The position numbers were made by a program, and so were the translations under genes. Positions 10,023-18,741 of a DNA stretch of 64,000 bases are shown in pieces (position 1 is the first letter of the stretch; the number at the start of each line of letters is the position of its first letter). Origin of the DNA: Azonexaceae bacterium (lineage in GTDB: Bacteria; Pseudomonadota; Gammaproteobacteria; Burkholderiales; Rhodocyclaceae); NCBI GenBank assembly GCA_013335535.1, contig JAAXVL010000004.1:1-64000 (forward strand), in the 5' to 3' direction. The notes below the pieces were generated by a model that saw only the letters and a list, made by a program, of their open reading frames with translations, searched no databases and was not told the DNA's origin.

Positions 10023-10436
10023 ATGGCCGATACCCCGTGTGACTGTTCACCGCAAAATCTGCCCGAATGCGCTGGCACCGGGCAGTCCGTTTCTCCTGCC
10101 GGGGTGACGGCCACGCAGTTGCCGACCTTGCAGCGCAACGCGCTGCGCAAAATTTTCGATCGCCATGAATTCACTCCGGAAGAGGTGGCTGCGCTTGGTT
10201 ACCGGCGGCTGCAACAGGCGGAAGGGATCGGCAACAAGGGGCTGGCGGCCATCACCGAATGGCTCGGGCTGCATGGTTTTGAACTCAGACCGCCCGAACA
10301 GTCGGCCAATCCCCGGCAGGCGCTACCGAAGCGAATGCGCCGGAATATCGAGTCGGCGGTTCGGCTCTTACGTACCCATGGTTATGTCGTGCAACAGGCT
10401 CTCGAGAATGCCCAGGAGGGCAAGGGGAGCGTTTGA
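10023..10436 (+). CDS. Small protein with helix-hairpin-helix-like segment
   Basis: The product (137 residues from the ATG at 10023) has a central segment, about 50-100, reading LPTLQRNALRKIF, EEVAALGYRRLQQAEGIGNKGLAAITEWL. This resembles the helix-hairpin-helix seen at the C-terminus of RNA polymerase alpha and in some DNA-binding proteins. Upstream in-frame ATGs at 9915 and 9948 exist, but none of the candidate starts has a good ribosome site, so the start is uncertain. The N-terminus contains CDCSPQNLPEC. It precedes cysA on the same strand with a 157-base gap. Function unknown. Confidence 0.6.
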   Translation: MADTPCDCSPQNLPECAGTGQSVSPAGVTATQLPTLQRNALRKIFDRHEFTPEEVAALGYRRLQQAEGIGNKGLAAITEWLGLHGFELRPPEQSANPRQALPKRMRRNIESAVRLLRTHGYVVQQALENAQEGKGSV

Positions 10437-10593
10437 TACTCTGCTCTGCGCGGCCCATTTCTGAATGGTCGCTTATTCAATAATTGCATTAGCTTTTTAG
10501 AATTAAGTATTTCTTCTTATATGTTGGCTTCAATACACTGGGTCATCGATGCTGCATTGCAGCAGGCACAGACAACGTATTGGAGGTCGCAAC

Positions 10594-11664
10594 ATGAGTA
10601 TCGCCGTTCGCAACATTCGCAAGAGCTTCGGGGCATTCCACGCGCTTGACGATGTTTCCATCGATATTCCGTCCGGGGAACTGGTCGCCTTGCTCGGCCC
10701 CTCCGGATGCGGAAAAACCACGCTGCTGCGGATCATTGCCGGTCTGGAATACGCCGATCAGGGGCAAATCCTCCTCGAAGGCGACGATGCCTCGGATCGC
10801 CATGTCCGCGAGCGCGAAGTCGGCTTCGTTTTCCAGCATTACGCCCTGTTCCGCCACATGACCGTGTTCGACAACGTGGCTTTCGGCCTGCGCGTGAAGC
10901 CGCGCCGCTTCCGCCCGAACGAAGCGGAAATCCGCAAGCGCGTGACGCGCCTGCTTGATCTCGTCCAACTCGGCTGGCTGGCCGATCGCTTTCCTTCCCA
11001 GCTTTCCGGCGGCCAGCGCCAGCGGATTGCGCTGGCCCGTGCGCTGGCCGTCGAGCCGAAAGTCTTGTTGCTCGATGAGCCGTTCGGCGCGCTCGACGCC
11101 AAGGTGCGCAAGGAATTGCGCCGCTGGCTGCGCCAGTTGCACGACGAAATTCATGTCACCAGCGTGTTCGTGACGCACGACCAGGAAGAGGCGCTCGAAG
11201 TGTCCGATCGTGTCGTCCTGATGAACAAGGGCAAGGTCGAACAGATCGGGGCGCCGGACGAGGTCTACGATCATCCTGCGACGCCCTTCGTTGCCAGCTT
11301 CCTTGGCTCGGTCAATCTTTTTCACGGGCGTGTCGAGGACGGTCATCTGCATGTCGGCGACCATGCGCTCGTGGTCGGTAGTGAGCACGATGCGACCGAT
11401 TCGGCTATCGGCTTCGTTCGCCCACACGAATTCGATCTCCTGCCGGCCAATGCGCCAGGGAAGGGCTTGCCAGCAAAGATCCTGCGCGTCATCGCCATCG
11501 GTCCAATGGCCCAGGTCGAGCTCACCCGCGAAAACGGCGAGTTGCTCGAAGTATCGGTCCTGCGCGACACGCTGGCCGCGCTCGGCTTGCGTGAGGGCGA
11601 CGCCGTTTCGGTCAGGCCACGACACATCCGCGTTTTTCAAAGCGGCGAAAAATTAGCAGCCTGA
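10594..11664 (+). CDS. cysA: Sulfate/thiosulfate ABC transporter ATP-binding protein
   Basis: This 356-residue ATPase energises sulfate or thiosulfate import. Walker [11 protein letters not shown] is near residue 35, the signature LSGGQRQR near 135 and Walker [12 protein letters not shown] follows, with the C-terminal TOBE-like regulatory region after about 240. GGAGG at 10582-10586 supports the ATG at 10594. The permease and binding-protein genes (cysT, cysW, cysP or sbp) that normally precede cysA are absent here; the gene stands between a small DNA-binding-like protein and cysB. The missing partners are presumably elsewhere in the genome. Confidence 0.92.
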   Translation: MSIAVRNIRKSFGAFHALDDVSIDIPSGELVALLGPSGCGKTTLLRIIAGLEYADQGQILLEGDDASDRHVREREVGFVFQHYALFRHMTVFDNVAFGLRVKPRRFRPNEAEIRKRVTRLLDLVQLGWLADRFPSQLSGGQRQRIALARALAVEPKVLLLDEPFGALDAKVRKELRRWLRQLHDEIHVTSVFVTHDQEEALEVSDRVVLMNKGKVEQIGAPDEVYDHPATPFVASFLGSVNLFHGRVEDGHLHVGDHALVVGSEHDATDSAIGFVRPHEFDLLPANAPGKGLPAKILRVIAIGPMAQVELTRENGELLEVSVLRDTLAALGLREGDAVSVRPRHIRVFQSGEKLAA

Positions 11665-11686
11665 GTGCTGTCACAGGGAGAGAGCC

Positions 11687-12622
11687 ATGAATTTCCAACA
11701 ACTCAGAATCGTCCGCGAAACGGTGCGTCAGGATTTCAATCTGACTGAGGTCGCCAATGCCTTGTATACCTCGCAGCCCGGGGTCAGCAAACACATCAAG
11801 GACCTTGAGGACGAACTCGGTATCGAGGTCTTCATCCGCCGTGGCAAGCGCCTGCTCGGCCTGACGGAGCCGGGCAAGGAACTCGTCAGCGTGGTCGAAC
11901 GCATCCTGCTCGATACCCAGAACCTGCGCCGGATTGCCGACCAGTTTGCCAGCCGCGAAACCGGACATTTCGTCGTTGCCACCACCCATACCCAGGCCCG
12001 CTACGCGCTGCCCAAAATCATCAAGTGGTTCAAGGCGGACTATCCGAAGGTGCACCTGACCCTGTTGCAGGGCAGCCCACGCGAAATCGCGGAACTGGTC
12101 GAATCAGGGCAGGCCGACGTCGGTATCGCCACGGAGTCGCTGGACGTCATGCCCGAGCTGGCATCGTTCCCTTTCTACTCCTGGCATCACGCGGTCATCG
12201 TGCCCGAAGGTCACCCCTTGCTTTCGCTGGAGAACGTGACGCTCGAGGCGCTGGGCGAATATCCGATCATTACCTACCACGAAGGTTTCACCGGTCGCGC
12301 GCATGTCGACAAAGGCTTCGCCGACGCCGGCATCGTTCCGGATATCGTTCTCTCGGCCATCGACGCCGACGTGATCAAGACCTACGTCGCGCTTGGCTTG
12401 GGTGTCGGGATTGTCGCTTCGGTCGCCTACGACGAGGAGCAGGATCGCAATCTCAAACTGATCCCGGTCCCCGATCTCTTTCCCGCCAACACGACGCGCA
12501 TCGCAGTCCGGCGTGGCACTTACCTGCGCAGCTATGTGCACGCGTTCATCGAAAAGGTTTCGCCGGACATTGGCGAAGAGGCGATCAAGGCGATTCAGAA
12601 GCCGCTCAACGGCGGGGATTGA
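11687..12622 (+). CDS. cysB: LysR-type regulator of sulfur assimilation
   Basis: This 311-residue regulator has an N-terminal winged helix (about 1-60) starting MNFQQLRIVRE, with the CysB-specific recognition segment LTEVANALYTSQPGVSKHIKDLE, and a periplasmic-binding-like effector domain (about 90-300) with TTHTQARYALP and YPIITYHEGFTGR. CysB proteins sense O-acetylserine and activate sulfur-uptake genes. It lies 22 bases after cysA with GGGAGAG before the ATG, so the two are probably co-transcribed. Linkage of cysA directly to cysB is compact and self-consistent: regulator next to target. Confidence 0.92.
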   Translation: MNFQQLRIVRETVRQDFNLTEVANALYTSQPGVSKHIKDLEDELGIEVFIRRGKRLLGLTEPGKELVSVVERILLDTQNLRRIADQFASRETGHFVVATTHTQARYALPKIIKWFKADYPKVHLTLLQGSPREIAELVESGQADVGIATESLDVMPELASFPFYSWHHAVIVPEGHPLLSLENVTLEALGEYPIITYHEGFTGRAHVDKGFADAGIVPDIVLSAIDADVIKTYVALGLGVGIVASVAYDEEQDRNLKLIPVPDLFPANTTRIAVRRGTYLRSYVHAFIEKVSPDIGEEAIKAIQKPLNGGD

Positions 12623-12987
12623 TTTTAGCTGGCGTTGCGCGGAGTGCACCGCGTCGGTGTGCGAGGTGCCAGGTTCCGGCGAGTTCCACCAATGCAGGTC
12701 TGCCAAACAATCAAGGCGTGTTTGGCGACCTGCATTCGCTTTTGTGCGAACGATATTTGCTGCCGGAATTTTGACCGGCGATGGATAATGTCCGACGTGG
12801 CCAAGGCAGGGCAATAGCCCCTGCGCCTGCTTTTTCGCCGTATTTGGAGCACTCCCTGGGCCGGATTTCGGTTGGCGAAATCCGGTAATTGCTTCATGCT
12901 TTTCAGTCAATCCGAAAACAGCGCGAGTTGATGTGCAGGGTGGGAAGCCTGGCCCTTTTGACATCGGACCTTGTGCAAAGGTGATTC
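12623..12987. other. Intergenic stretch after cysB
   Basis: It contains no convincing open frame. The notable element is a perfect inverted repeat at 12861-12885, listed separately. AAGGTG near 12977 serves the next gene. Confidence 0.5.
12861..12885. repeat. Perfect 10-bp inverted repeat with 5-base loop
   Basis: The arms CCGGATTTCG and CGAAATCCGG flank GTTGG. No T-tract follows, so it is either a weak terminator of cysA-cysB or a protein-binding site for the gene starting at 12988. Confidence 0.7.
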
Positions 12988-13884
12988 ATGAACAGACTGA
13001 TTAGTGAACTGACTCGGCTCTATTTTCTTCCTGACCAGGAGTGGCTCAGTTGGCAGCCAGACGAAAACGGCGAGCGGGTCTATATGGGCGAGGGGAAACT
13101 GACGCCGGAGATCCTCGCCGAGCGCCTGATGACCGGAAGCAATCTCGGGCTCTCCCTCGTTAGTTCGCAAGGAATGCTCCGCACCCTGGTCATCTGTATT
13201 GACAGAGGTTGTTACTGGGAGCAATTGGCCGCGCTCTATCAGGCGGTTCAAGAGGATTTGGACCTGCCGGCGCCTGCCATCTCTGTTTCTGTTGAAGATG
13301 GTTATCAACTCTGGTTTTCACTGGCCGAGCCTGTGCCATCTCAGCAGGCGCAGTTTTTTTTGAATGCGCTCCGTCTCAAATATCTTGTCGATATTCCCCT
13401 GTCGAGGCTGAAGTTTCGACCAGCGATTGAAGCATGTGCAAACGCTGAGTCGCTGAGTGTCCTGCCGCTGATGCAGACGCTGACCGAACCGGCCGAGCGC
13501 TGGTCAGCATTCATCGACCCGACCATGGGCAGCATGTTCGTTGATGAGTCATGGTTGGAAATGGCGCCAAATCTGGATAAGCAGGCGGCCATGCTGGCTG
13601 GTGTCGAAAGTATCAAGTCCACGGATTTCCAGCGGGTATTGACCCTCCTTCAGGAGGAAGCGGCGCTTTCCGCTTCCTTGGTTGAAAGCAGCCGTTCCGG
13701 AAGGGAAAGCGGGCCGCAAGGCGTGGCGACCGATCCCCCGCTGTTGTCATCTGGTGTGCGCGGCAATTTCTCCGACCCAAAGAGCTTCCTGATGGCGGTC
13801 ATGAACGATCCGCAAACCTGCACTTGCGACAGGATCGAGGCTGCCAAGGCGCTCTTGCCATACTTTGCAAATCTCAAGGTCTAG
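12988..13884 (+). CDS. Uncharacterised protein, faintly primase-like
   Basis: The 298-residue product is acidic, with no signal or membrane segment. Residues 50-140 include LVSSQGMLRTLVICIDRG, ISVSVEDGYQLWFSLAEPVP and IPLSRLKFRPAIE. This order of an acidic strand followed by a G-Y-Q-x-W-F strand loosely recalls archaeo-eukaryotic primase-like domains, but the resemblance is weak and I do not claim the activity. The C-terminal 100 residues are low in complexity and end with a helix-rich tail. AAGGTG precedes the ATG. The HD-domain gene starts three bases after its stop, so the two are very likely co-transcribed. Confidence 0.68.
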   Translation: MNRLISELTRLYFLPDQEWLSWQPDENGERVYMGEGKLTPEILAERLMTGSNLGLSLVSSQGMLRTLVICIDRGCYWEQLAALYQAVQEDLDLPAPAISVSVEDGYQLWFSLAEPVPSQQAQFFLNALRLKYLVDIPLSRLKFRPAIEACANAESLSVLPLMQTLTEPAERWSAFIDPTMGSMFVDESWLEMAPNLDKQAAMLAGVESIKSTDFQRVLTLLQEEAALSASLVESSRSGRESGPQGVATDPPLLSSGVRGNFSDPKSFLMAVMNDPQTCTCDRIEAAKALLPYFANLKV

Positions 13885-13887
13885 GCA

Positions 13888-14571
13888 ATGTCGGGCGATC
13901 CATCACAATACACCTCGACGGATCTGGTTCAGCGCGTCGCCAGCTTTATCAAAGCCAGGTTCGCAGCGGAAAGTTCCGGACACGACTGGCACCATATCCG
14001 TCGCGTATGGCAGCTGGCGAGAGAAATTGCCCGGCGCGAGGGAGCAAACCAGGAGGTCGTTGAGCTGGGCGCGTTGGTGCATGATATCGCCGACTGGAAG
14101 TTCCATGACGGCGACGATACTGTAGGCCCCCGCGAGGCAGGGCGCCTGTTAGCCGATGAGGGCGCATCCCCGGGCGTTATCGAGCAGGTCGTCGCAATCG
14201 TTGCGAGCATCTCCTACAAAGGGGCGGGGGTGAAGACGGAAATGGCCAGTCTTGAGGGCAAGTGTGTGCAGGATGCCGATCGACTGGATGCCATCGGAGC
14301 CATCGGCATCGCCCGCTGTTTTGCCTATGGCGGACACACCAATCGCCTGATGTACGATCCCGACGTTCCGCCTGTCCTGCATGCGACGGCAGCAGCCTAC
14401 AAGGCCGCGAAAGGGAGCAGCCTGAATCACTTTTACGAGAAACTGTTCTTGCTGAAAGAGCGCATGAACACGGCGACAGGCAAGGAACTGGCGGAGGAGC
14501 GTCACCGCTACATGGAGGAGTTTGTCGATCGATTCCTCGAAGAATGGGGCGCGGGTGCCAAATTCGGTTAA
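13888..14571 (+). CDS. HD-domain metal-dependent phosphohydrolase
   Basis: The 227-residue protein has the HD superfamily signature: HDWHHIRRVW near residue 32, LGALVHDIADWKF near 62 and VQDADRLDAIGAIGIARCF near 130. These supply the H...HD...D metal ligands. Length and motif spacing match the YedJ-type family of uncharacterised phosphohydrolases. Its start is three bases after the previous stop, and a small DUF5710-like protein follows after 57 bases. The substrate is unknown; nucleotides are usual for the fold. Confidence 0.85.
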   Translation: MSGDPSQYTSTDLVQRVASFIKARFAAESSGHDWHHIRRVWQLAREIARREGANQEVVELGALVHDIADWKFHDGDDTVGPREAGRLLADEGASPGVIEQVVAIVASISYKGAGVKTEMASLEGKCVQDADRLDAIGAIGIARCFAYGGHTNRLMYDPDVPPVLHATAAAYKAAKGSSLNHFYEKLFLLKERMNTATGKELAEERHRYMEEFVDRFLEEWGAGAKFG

Positions 14572-14628
14572 TGGTCCAAATGCGCTCACTATAATTGGCG
14601 CCCAATACGTGACAGAACAGAGAGCAAC

Positions 14629-14949
14629 ATGCGCATCAATTTGAAGGTTCCCTTCGCAGAGAAGGAACAAGCCAAGAAGCTGGGAGCACGCTGGGATGCC
14701 GCCCGGAAGATCTGGTACATCGAGCAGCAGGCTGATATGGCGCCTTTTGCCAGATGGTCACCGGTGGTGCATGAGGCTATTGGTGGTGACGAAGCGCCGC
14801 AGCAGAAAAAGGTCTCGGCGCCCAGGCAACAGGGGAGCGGCAAAGTTCATGTCGGTGCCGATTTCGTCGAGCTGCCGAAGGTCTGCGATTGCCTGCCGTG
14901 GAACTCATGCGAAAAATGTGAGTCGATGCTTTTGAAGAGAATCAGTTAA
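14629..14949 (+). CDS. DUF5710-like small protein
   Basis: The 106-residue protein opens with RINLKVPFAEKEQAKKLGARWDAARKIWYI, the pattern of the DUF5710 domain (K-x-LGA-x-WD-x3-K-x-WY), a short module often attached to DNA-processing proteins in plasmids and phages. The C-terminal half is basic, then ends with a cysteine-rich stretch (VCDCLPWNSCEKCESM) that could bind a metal. AGAGAG precedes the ATG. It stands alone in its transcription direction before a long poorly coding region. Function unknown. Confidence 0.75.
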   Translation: MRINLKVPFAEKEQAKKLGARWDAARKIWYIEQQADMAPFARWSPVVHEAIGGDEAPQQKKVSAPRQQGSGKVHVGADFVELPKVCDCLPWNSCEKCESMLLKRIS

Positions 14950-15280
14950 GTAGCTTCTGCGGAAACTGCCTGATGCCAGGTGCAATGCACTGCATTGACC
15001 ATGCCTGATCTGTGTGGTGGCTACAAACTGATACAAAGCGTTGCAATGCACATGAACTCGCAGCGCCTTGTTGGTGTGAAGATGGATATTCGTCGATGAC
15101 GCTGATCGAGCAGGCAGTGCGTCATCGAGCGTTCCCATCAAGGCTGCTGAAGCCCGATACATCCGGGTTTCGCAATTGATTAACGATGAACCGGGAGGCT
15201 GATCAACATTTTCTGGTTTTATTCGCGAGGCAAACTTTAGTAGGATTATTGACGCAAAACCACACGGGAGATTTGGCCGA

Positions 15281-15493
15281 ATGAAAGTGAAGTCTTCAAT
15301 CGAACGCGGTGCAGAGTATCTTTGCACCAAACTAGGTGATGTTGTAACAGCCATTGAGCAGGTCGCAGTAGTCAAAGGTTTGGCCATGTGGGAAGTCGAG
15401 CGAAAGATAGGTGCCGGGATTAGAAAGCGGCTGATCGTTTCGGAGCGCTCTTTGGTGCCGCAGCAGCTTTCAACTGCGGGAAATCCGGCCTAG
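15281..15493 (+). CDS. Possible 70-residue hypothetical protein
   Basis: The frame opens with an ATG preceded by GGGAG about ten bases upstream. The product is basic, helix-prone (AEYLCTKLGDVVTAIEQVAVVKG) and matches no family I know. It lies in an otherwise empty region, so it may be a chance frame. Confidence 0.3.
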   Translation: MKVKSSIERGAEYLCTKLGDVVTAIEQVAVVKGLAMWEVERKIGAGIRKRLIVSERSLVPQQLSTAGNPA

Positions 15494-15718
15494 GAAGGTT
15501 TTGAGAAAAGTCCGCAAATAGGCTGGACTTTCCAAATCAGAGGAGTATTCTGAAATTGAGTTCTGGGCAGTAGGAAGTTTCACCAGAACGGAGTTTTTGT
15601 TAAATGACTGGAGGTTCTATGGTTGATAGTCCGCCGCAGTTTGACGAGAAGTCTGAGTAGCATCCCAACGGCAAAATGCCGAATACCAAGGCCGTGAGAG
15701 CCTCGGTCAAAGATCTAA

Positions 15719-15747
15719 GAAGCCCATGTCTAAAACGCATGGGCTTC
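15719..15747 (-). terminator. Inverted repeat downstream of nifM
   Basis: Perfect 10-bp arms GAAGCCCATG/CATGGGCTTC with a nine-base loop lie 41 bases past the nifM stop. On the minus strand the stem is followed by TTAGATCTTT, a weak T-tract, so termination is probable but not certain. Confidence 0.6.
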
Positions 15748-15787
15748 ATGCTTTATGGCTGCCGGATTTATCGGTTGCCGCAGGCGC

Positions 15788-16597
15788 TCAAACTTGTTCC
15801 CTGATCCAGTCGCGCTGCGCTTCGCGGCGGCGTTTTTCAGTGAGTTTTTCGATGATGCGCGGACAGGCCTCGGCGAAGGGCATCATGCCGAAGGGCAGTA
15901 TTTCGTCGCAGCGCAGGATGTGCAGGCCCATCGGCGATTCGAGGACTTCGGATATTTCGCCAACCGCCAGTTCAAAAGCAGCTGGCTCCAACTCCGGGAA
16001 AAGCTGCTGGCGCTTGACGGTGCCGAGCCTGCCACCATCCATTGCCGTGGGGCATTGCGAATGGCGTAGAGCTGACTGACTGAAAATTTCGACGTTTTTT
16101 CCGGTTGACCGTAGATCTTCCAGCGTTTTCGCGGCGATGGCCTTTTCTATCGGATTCGAAAAGGTAATCAGGATGTGGCGAAGCAGGCGCGCTTCCGGGC
16201 GATCGAAGGCTTCCGGGTGCAGGCGGTAGTAGATCTCCGCATCGATTTCGGTAGCCGGGGCAACGGCTGAGGCGACCTTTTCAAGGACTGCTTCGATACG
16301 CAGGTCGCGCTCGACGGCTTCGGCCAGCTTGTCGGCATCCAGACCAATCCGTTCGAGATCGGCGGTCATGTCGTCCGGACTGGCGTAGCGCTGGCAGATT
16401 TCGTCGAGCCGGGTGGCGATAGTCGGTGCCGGAACAACGACCCTGGCCGCGGCATCGCTGCTCAGAATGCGTTGCTCGAGGCGAGCCTGTTTGCCGGCAA
16501 TTTCACCGAGACGTGAAAGCTCGTCTTCACTCAGTGTTTCAGGTGCCTTTTTGAACAGTTCGTGGGCGAGTTTCAGTTCAAGATAGCCGTTCAGCAT
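15788..16597 (-). CDS. nifM: NifM, peptidyl-prolyl isomerase for nitrogenase Fe protein maturation
   Basis: This 269-residue protein has an N-terminal helical region and a C-terminal parvulin-type PPIase domain (about 130-255: ARLLRHILITF, ALRHSQCPTAMDGGRLG, GLHILRCDEI). NifM is needed to fold the NifH homodimer. The ATG at 16597 is preferred (CGGGGAGTAAACG before it); the frame runs a little further upstream into nifZ. It is the last gene of the nifV-cysE-TPR-nifW-nifZ-nifM operon, five bases after nifZ. One copy of the dispersed CCGGTTGACCG motif lies within the parvulin-domain coding region at 16101-16114, without disturbing the protein. Confidence 0.9.
   Translation of the reverse strand: MLNGYLELKLAHELFKKAPETLSEDELSRLGEIAGKQARLEQRILSSDAAARVVVPAPTIATRLDEICQRYASPDDMTADLERIGLDADKLAEAVERDLRIEAVLEKVASAVAPATEIDAEIYYRLHPEAFDRPEARLLRHILITFSNPIEKAIAAKTLEDLRSTGKNVEIFSQSALRHSQCPTAMDGGRLGTVKRQQLFPELEPAAFELAVGEISEVLESPMGLHILRCDEILPFGMMPFAEACPRIIEKLTEKRRREAQRDWIREQV
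16101..16114 (+). repeat. Dispersed 14-bp motif, copy 1 (one change, inside nifM)
   Basis: CCGGTTGACCGTAG preceded by GTTTTTT. It differs from the other six copies at the next-to-last base. It lies on the strand opposite to nifM. Confidence 0.85.
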
Positions 16598-16601
16598 TCG
16601 T

Positions 16602-17060
16602 TTACTCCCCGGTTTTATGCGGTTCGAGGATGGCTTCGGGAATCTGCAGAACACGGCCCGGCAGGCTGTCGAAGTGAATGTGATAGGTCACGCCGTTTGC
16701 TGCATCGCGGATCACCTTGATGACTTCGCCGACGGCGCCCAGTTCAACCAGCACCGTGCCGCCAACCGAAAGTTGCTTGGCAGCGCGGACCTTTTCGCGG
16801 AACTCGAAGCGTGATGGCGTCCATTCATCGTCGCCGCCAATCAGCTCTTCTTCACGGCAACCGACGATCTTGCCTTCTTCGAGGAAGTTCACCGAGTAGA
16901 TGATCTGGTCCTGAAGGAAGGTGCCGACATCGACGACGTAGCCGATGCTGCCCCGGCGCACGAGAAAGTCGCCCGGGTCGAGGCCGGGATAGGTGCCGTC
17001 GTTGCGGACGTTACGGGTGAGGCGCACGGCCTCACCGTACTCCCATTTGGCGTTCATCAT
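16602..17060 (-). CDS. nifZ: NifZ, nitrogenase MoFe protein P-cluster maturation factor
   Basis: The 152-residue product shows the NifZ core RLTRNVRNDGTYPG, FLVRRGSIGYVVDVGTFLQDQIIYSVNFLE, which forms the SH3-like fold of the family. NifZ helps form the second P-cluster in the MoFe protein. The ATG at 17060 overlaps the nifW stop in ATGA fashion, supporting translational coupling; a second ATG follows immediately at 17057. The C-terminal half extends past the conserved NifZ core, as in A. vinelandii-type proteins. It lies between nifW and nifM in the usual order. Confidence 0.9.
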   Translation of the reverse strand: MMNAKWEYGEAVRLTRNVRNDGTYPGLDPGDFLVRRGSIGYVVDVGTFLQDQIIYSVNFLEEGKIVGCREEELIGGDDEWTPSRFEFREKVRAAKQLSVGGTVLVELGAVGEVIKVIRDAANGVTYHIHFDSLPGRVLQIPEAILEPHKTGE

Positions 17061-17398
17061 TGGCGGAATACCTTGTCGAGGGAGACGAAGGAGCTCATGC
17101 CGCCATCCGGCTTGGAAACGTTCTGGAAGACGGCGAAAACCTTTTCGGTCAGCGAATCCGAAGTCACGAAGTCCTGGTAGGCGCGTTCCAGCCACAGGCG
17201 GTAGATCCCGCGCTGCATCTCTTCTTCCGGCGGCAGGTTCGGAGCCTGCTTCGTCAGATAATCGTGGAAGCGCTGCAGGATGTGCAGGCGATTCACATGC
17301 ACGACAGCCGGGTCGTAGGGGACTGCGAAATAGTCGAGAAAGTCTTCGGCAGAAACCAGGTCTTCCATGGCTTCGGCAAGGGTCAGGGTATCGTCCAT
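17057..17398 (-). CDS. nifW: NifW, nitrogenase stabilising/protective protein
   Basis: This 113-residue protein matches NifW in length and in the segments AEDFLDYFAVPYDPAVVHVNRLHILQRF, EEEMQRGIYRLWLERAYQDFV and TEKVFAVFQ. NifW associates with the MoFe protein and is linked to protection against oxygen and to its maturation. GAGGAAACC stands before the ATG at 17398. Its stop overlaps the nifZ start, and the TPR-like gene ends 10 bases upstream, so all are in one operon. Confidence 0.92.
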   Translation of the reverse strand: MDDTLTLAEAMEDLVSAEDFLDYFAVPYDPAVVHVNRLHILQRFHDYLTKQAPNLPPEEEMQRGIYRLWLERAYQDFVTSDSLTEKVFAVFQNVSKPDGGMSSFVSLDKVFRQ

Positions 17399-17408
17399 GA
17401 TGGTTTCC

Positions 17409-17951
17409 TCAGGCAGCAACTAGGGTTAGTGAAGGTTCTTCGGCCGAGGCCGGGTTTTCGCTCTGGAACTCGTCGACCACTTCGAGCAACTTGGCGGCGC
17501 CCAGGTGGTCACGGCTATCCAGCGCGGCGAGTTTGGTCAGGCGGTCACGCGATTCGGCGATGCGGCCGAGGCGGAGCAGGACGACGCTTTCGGCCTTGAG
17601 CGCGAGCAGATAGAAACGGAGCAGGCCGAAGGAGGTGGTCGCTGCCGAGCCGAGCTGGGCTTCATTGATCAGGCGCCAGTCGTTCGGAATGCCGAGGTGG
17701 CGGGCCGAGATGCGCTTGGCGTGGTCGGCGACGATCAGTACGTCGTCGAGTCGATGCTGATAGAAGTAATAGCGATACAGGCTGACCAGTACGGTCAGGT
17801 GCTCGGGGGCGAGCAGATGGGCGCGCAGCAGGGCGAGTTCGGCCGTCGGGTCGCCGTAATCCTGAGCGGCCTGGGCGATCAGACGTTCGGCCTCGGCGGG
17901 CAGTTCGTCCTCGAAATACAGCTTGCAGTCGGAGAAGTCGAGCAGGTCCAT
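17409..17951 (-). CDS. Nif-operon TPR-like protein
   Basis: This 180-residue acidic protein is almost entirely helical, with TPR-like pairs (AELALLRAHLLAPEHLTVLVSLYRYYFYQHRLDDVLIVADHA and, later, YLLALKAESVVLLRLGRIAESRDRL). Unnamed proteins of this kind are found between cysE/nifP and nifW in other diazotrophs. It lies four bases after the cysE stop and 10 before nifW, in an operon that opens with a NifA-type promoter. A role as a helper in nitrogenase maturation is likely, but no mechanism can be read from the sequence. Confidence 0.8.
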   Translation of the reverse strand: MDLLDFSDCKLYFEDELPAEAERLIAQAAQDYGDPTAELALLRAHLLAPEHLTVLVSLYRYYFYQHRLDDVLIVADHAKRISARHLGIPNDWRLINEAQLGSAATTSFGLLRFYLLALKAESVVLLRLGRIAESRDRLTKLAALDSRDHLGAAKLLEVVDEFQSENPASAEEPSLTLVAA

Positions 17952-17955
17952 GGGT

Positions 17956-18741
17956 TCAGTTCACCAGGTGCATGGACTCGTGCTCGCAGCACAAGTCGCC
18001 GGCCGAACAGGTATTGCATTGGCCGCTGTGGTCGGCTGGCGCCGGTTCATGGCGAACTTCCGCCAGTTCCTTTTCGAGAATCTCGATGCGCTCGATCAGG
18101 CAGGCAATCGATTTGGCGACCGGATCGGGCATCAGGTTGTGATCGAGGCTGATGCCATTGGCGGGGCGTGCCGTACCGACCCGGGTGTCGACGATCCGGC
18201 CGGGAACCCCGACGACGGTCCGGTCGGCCGGCACGTCCTTGACGACAACCGAGTTGGCACCGACGCGAACACGTTCGCCGATGCTGATCGGGCCGAGAAT
18301 CTTGGCGCCGGCGCCGACGACAACACCGTCGGCCAGCGTCGGGTGGCGCTTGCCCTTGTTCCACGAGGTGCCGCCCAGCGTGACGCCGTGGTAGAGCGTG
18401 ACATCGTTGCCGACTTCAGCCGTTTCGCCGATCACGACGCAGGCGCCGTGGTCGATGAAGAAGCGGCGGCCGATGGTGGCGCCGGGATGGATGTCGACAT
18501 TGGTCAGCGTCCGCCCGACGAAAGACAGGAGGCGTGCCGGGAAACGCCAGCCGGCGCTCCACAGGCGGTGCGACAGGCGGTGGGTGAGGATGGCATGGAC
18601 GCCCGGATAGGTGGTCAGTACTTCGAGTGTCGAGCGGGCGGCCGGGTCGCGCTGGAAAACGCAGTCGAGGTCTTCCCGGAGGGTTGCCCACAGGCCGGGG
18701 GCTGCCAGTGCAGTTGCTGTCATGGTCATCGCTTCAGACAT
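17956..18741 (-). CDS. cysE: Nif-associated serine O-acetyltransferase (CysE1/NifP type)
   Basis: The 261-residue enzyme makes O-acetylserine, the cysteine precursor, and nif-linked copies raise cysteine supply for Fe-S cluster assembly. The left-handed beta-helix region (about 75-185) shows [42 protein letters not shown] and [22 protein letters not shown]. The C-terminal tail carries a cluster of cysteines ([15 protein letters not shown]), unusual for CysE, that might bind a metal or reduce feedback inhibition; this is inference. Its start overlaps the end of nifV by eight bases, showing tight coupling. Confidence 0.9.
   Translation of the reverse strand: MSEAMTMTATALAAPGLWATLREDLDCVFQRDPAARSTLEVLTTYPGVHAILTHRLSHRLWSAGWRFPARLLSFVGRTLTNVDIHPGATIGRRFFIDHGACVVIGETAEVGNDVTLYHGVTLGGTSWNKGKRHPTLADGVVVGAGAKILGPISIGERVRVGANSVVVKDVPADRTVVGVPGRIVDTRVGTARPANGISLDHNLMPDPVAKSIACLIERIEILEKELAEVRHEPAPADHSGQCNTCSAGDLCCEHESMHLVN

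Larger units (their letters stand above)
14950..15787. other. Long poorly coding stretch beside nif block 1
   Basis: More AT-rich than its neighbours. It holds one doubtful 70-residue frame (15281-15493), an 18-codon frame at 15604-15660 that I cannot support as a gene, short hairpins around 15669-15700, and the inverted repeat at 15719-15747 that probably ends the nifM operon. It may be degenerate sequence. Confidence 0.5.

Noticed and set aside
14905-15387. 160-codon minus-strand frame in the poorly coding region
   Set aside because: No ribosome site, no domain, and overlap with another doubtful frame; likely chance.
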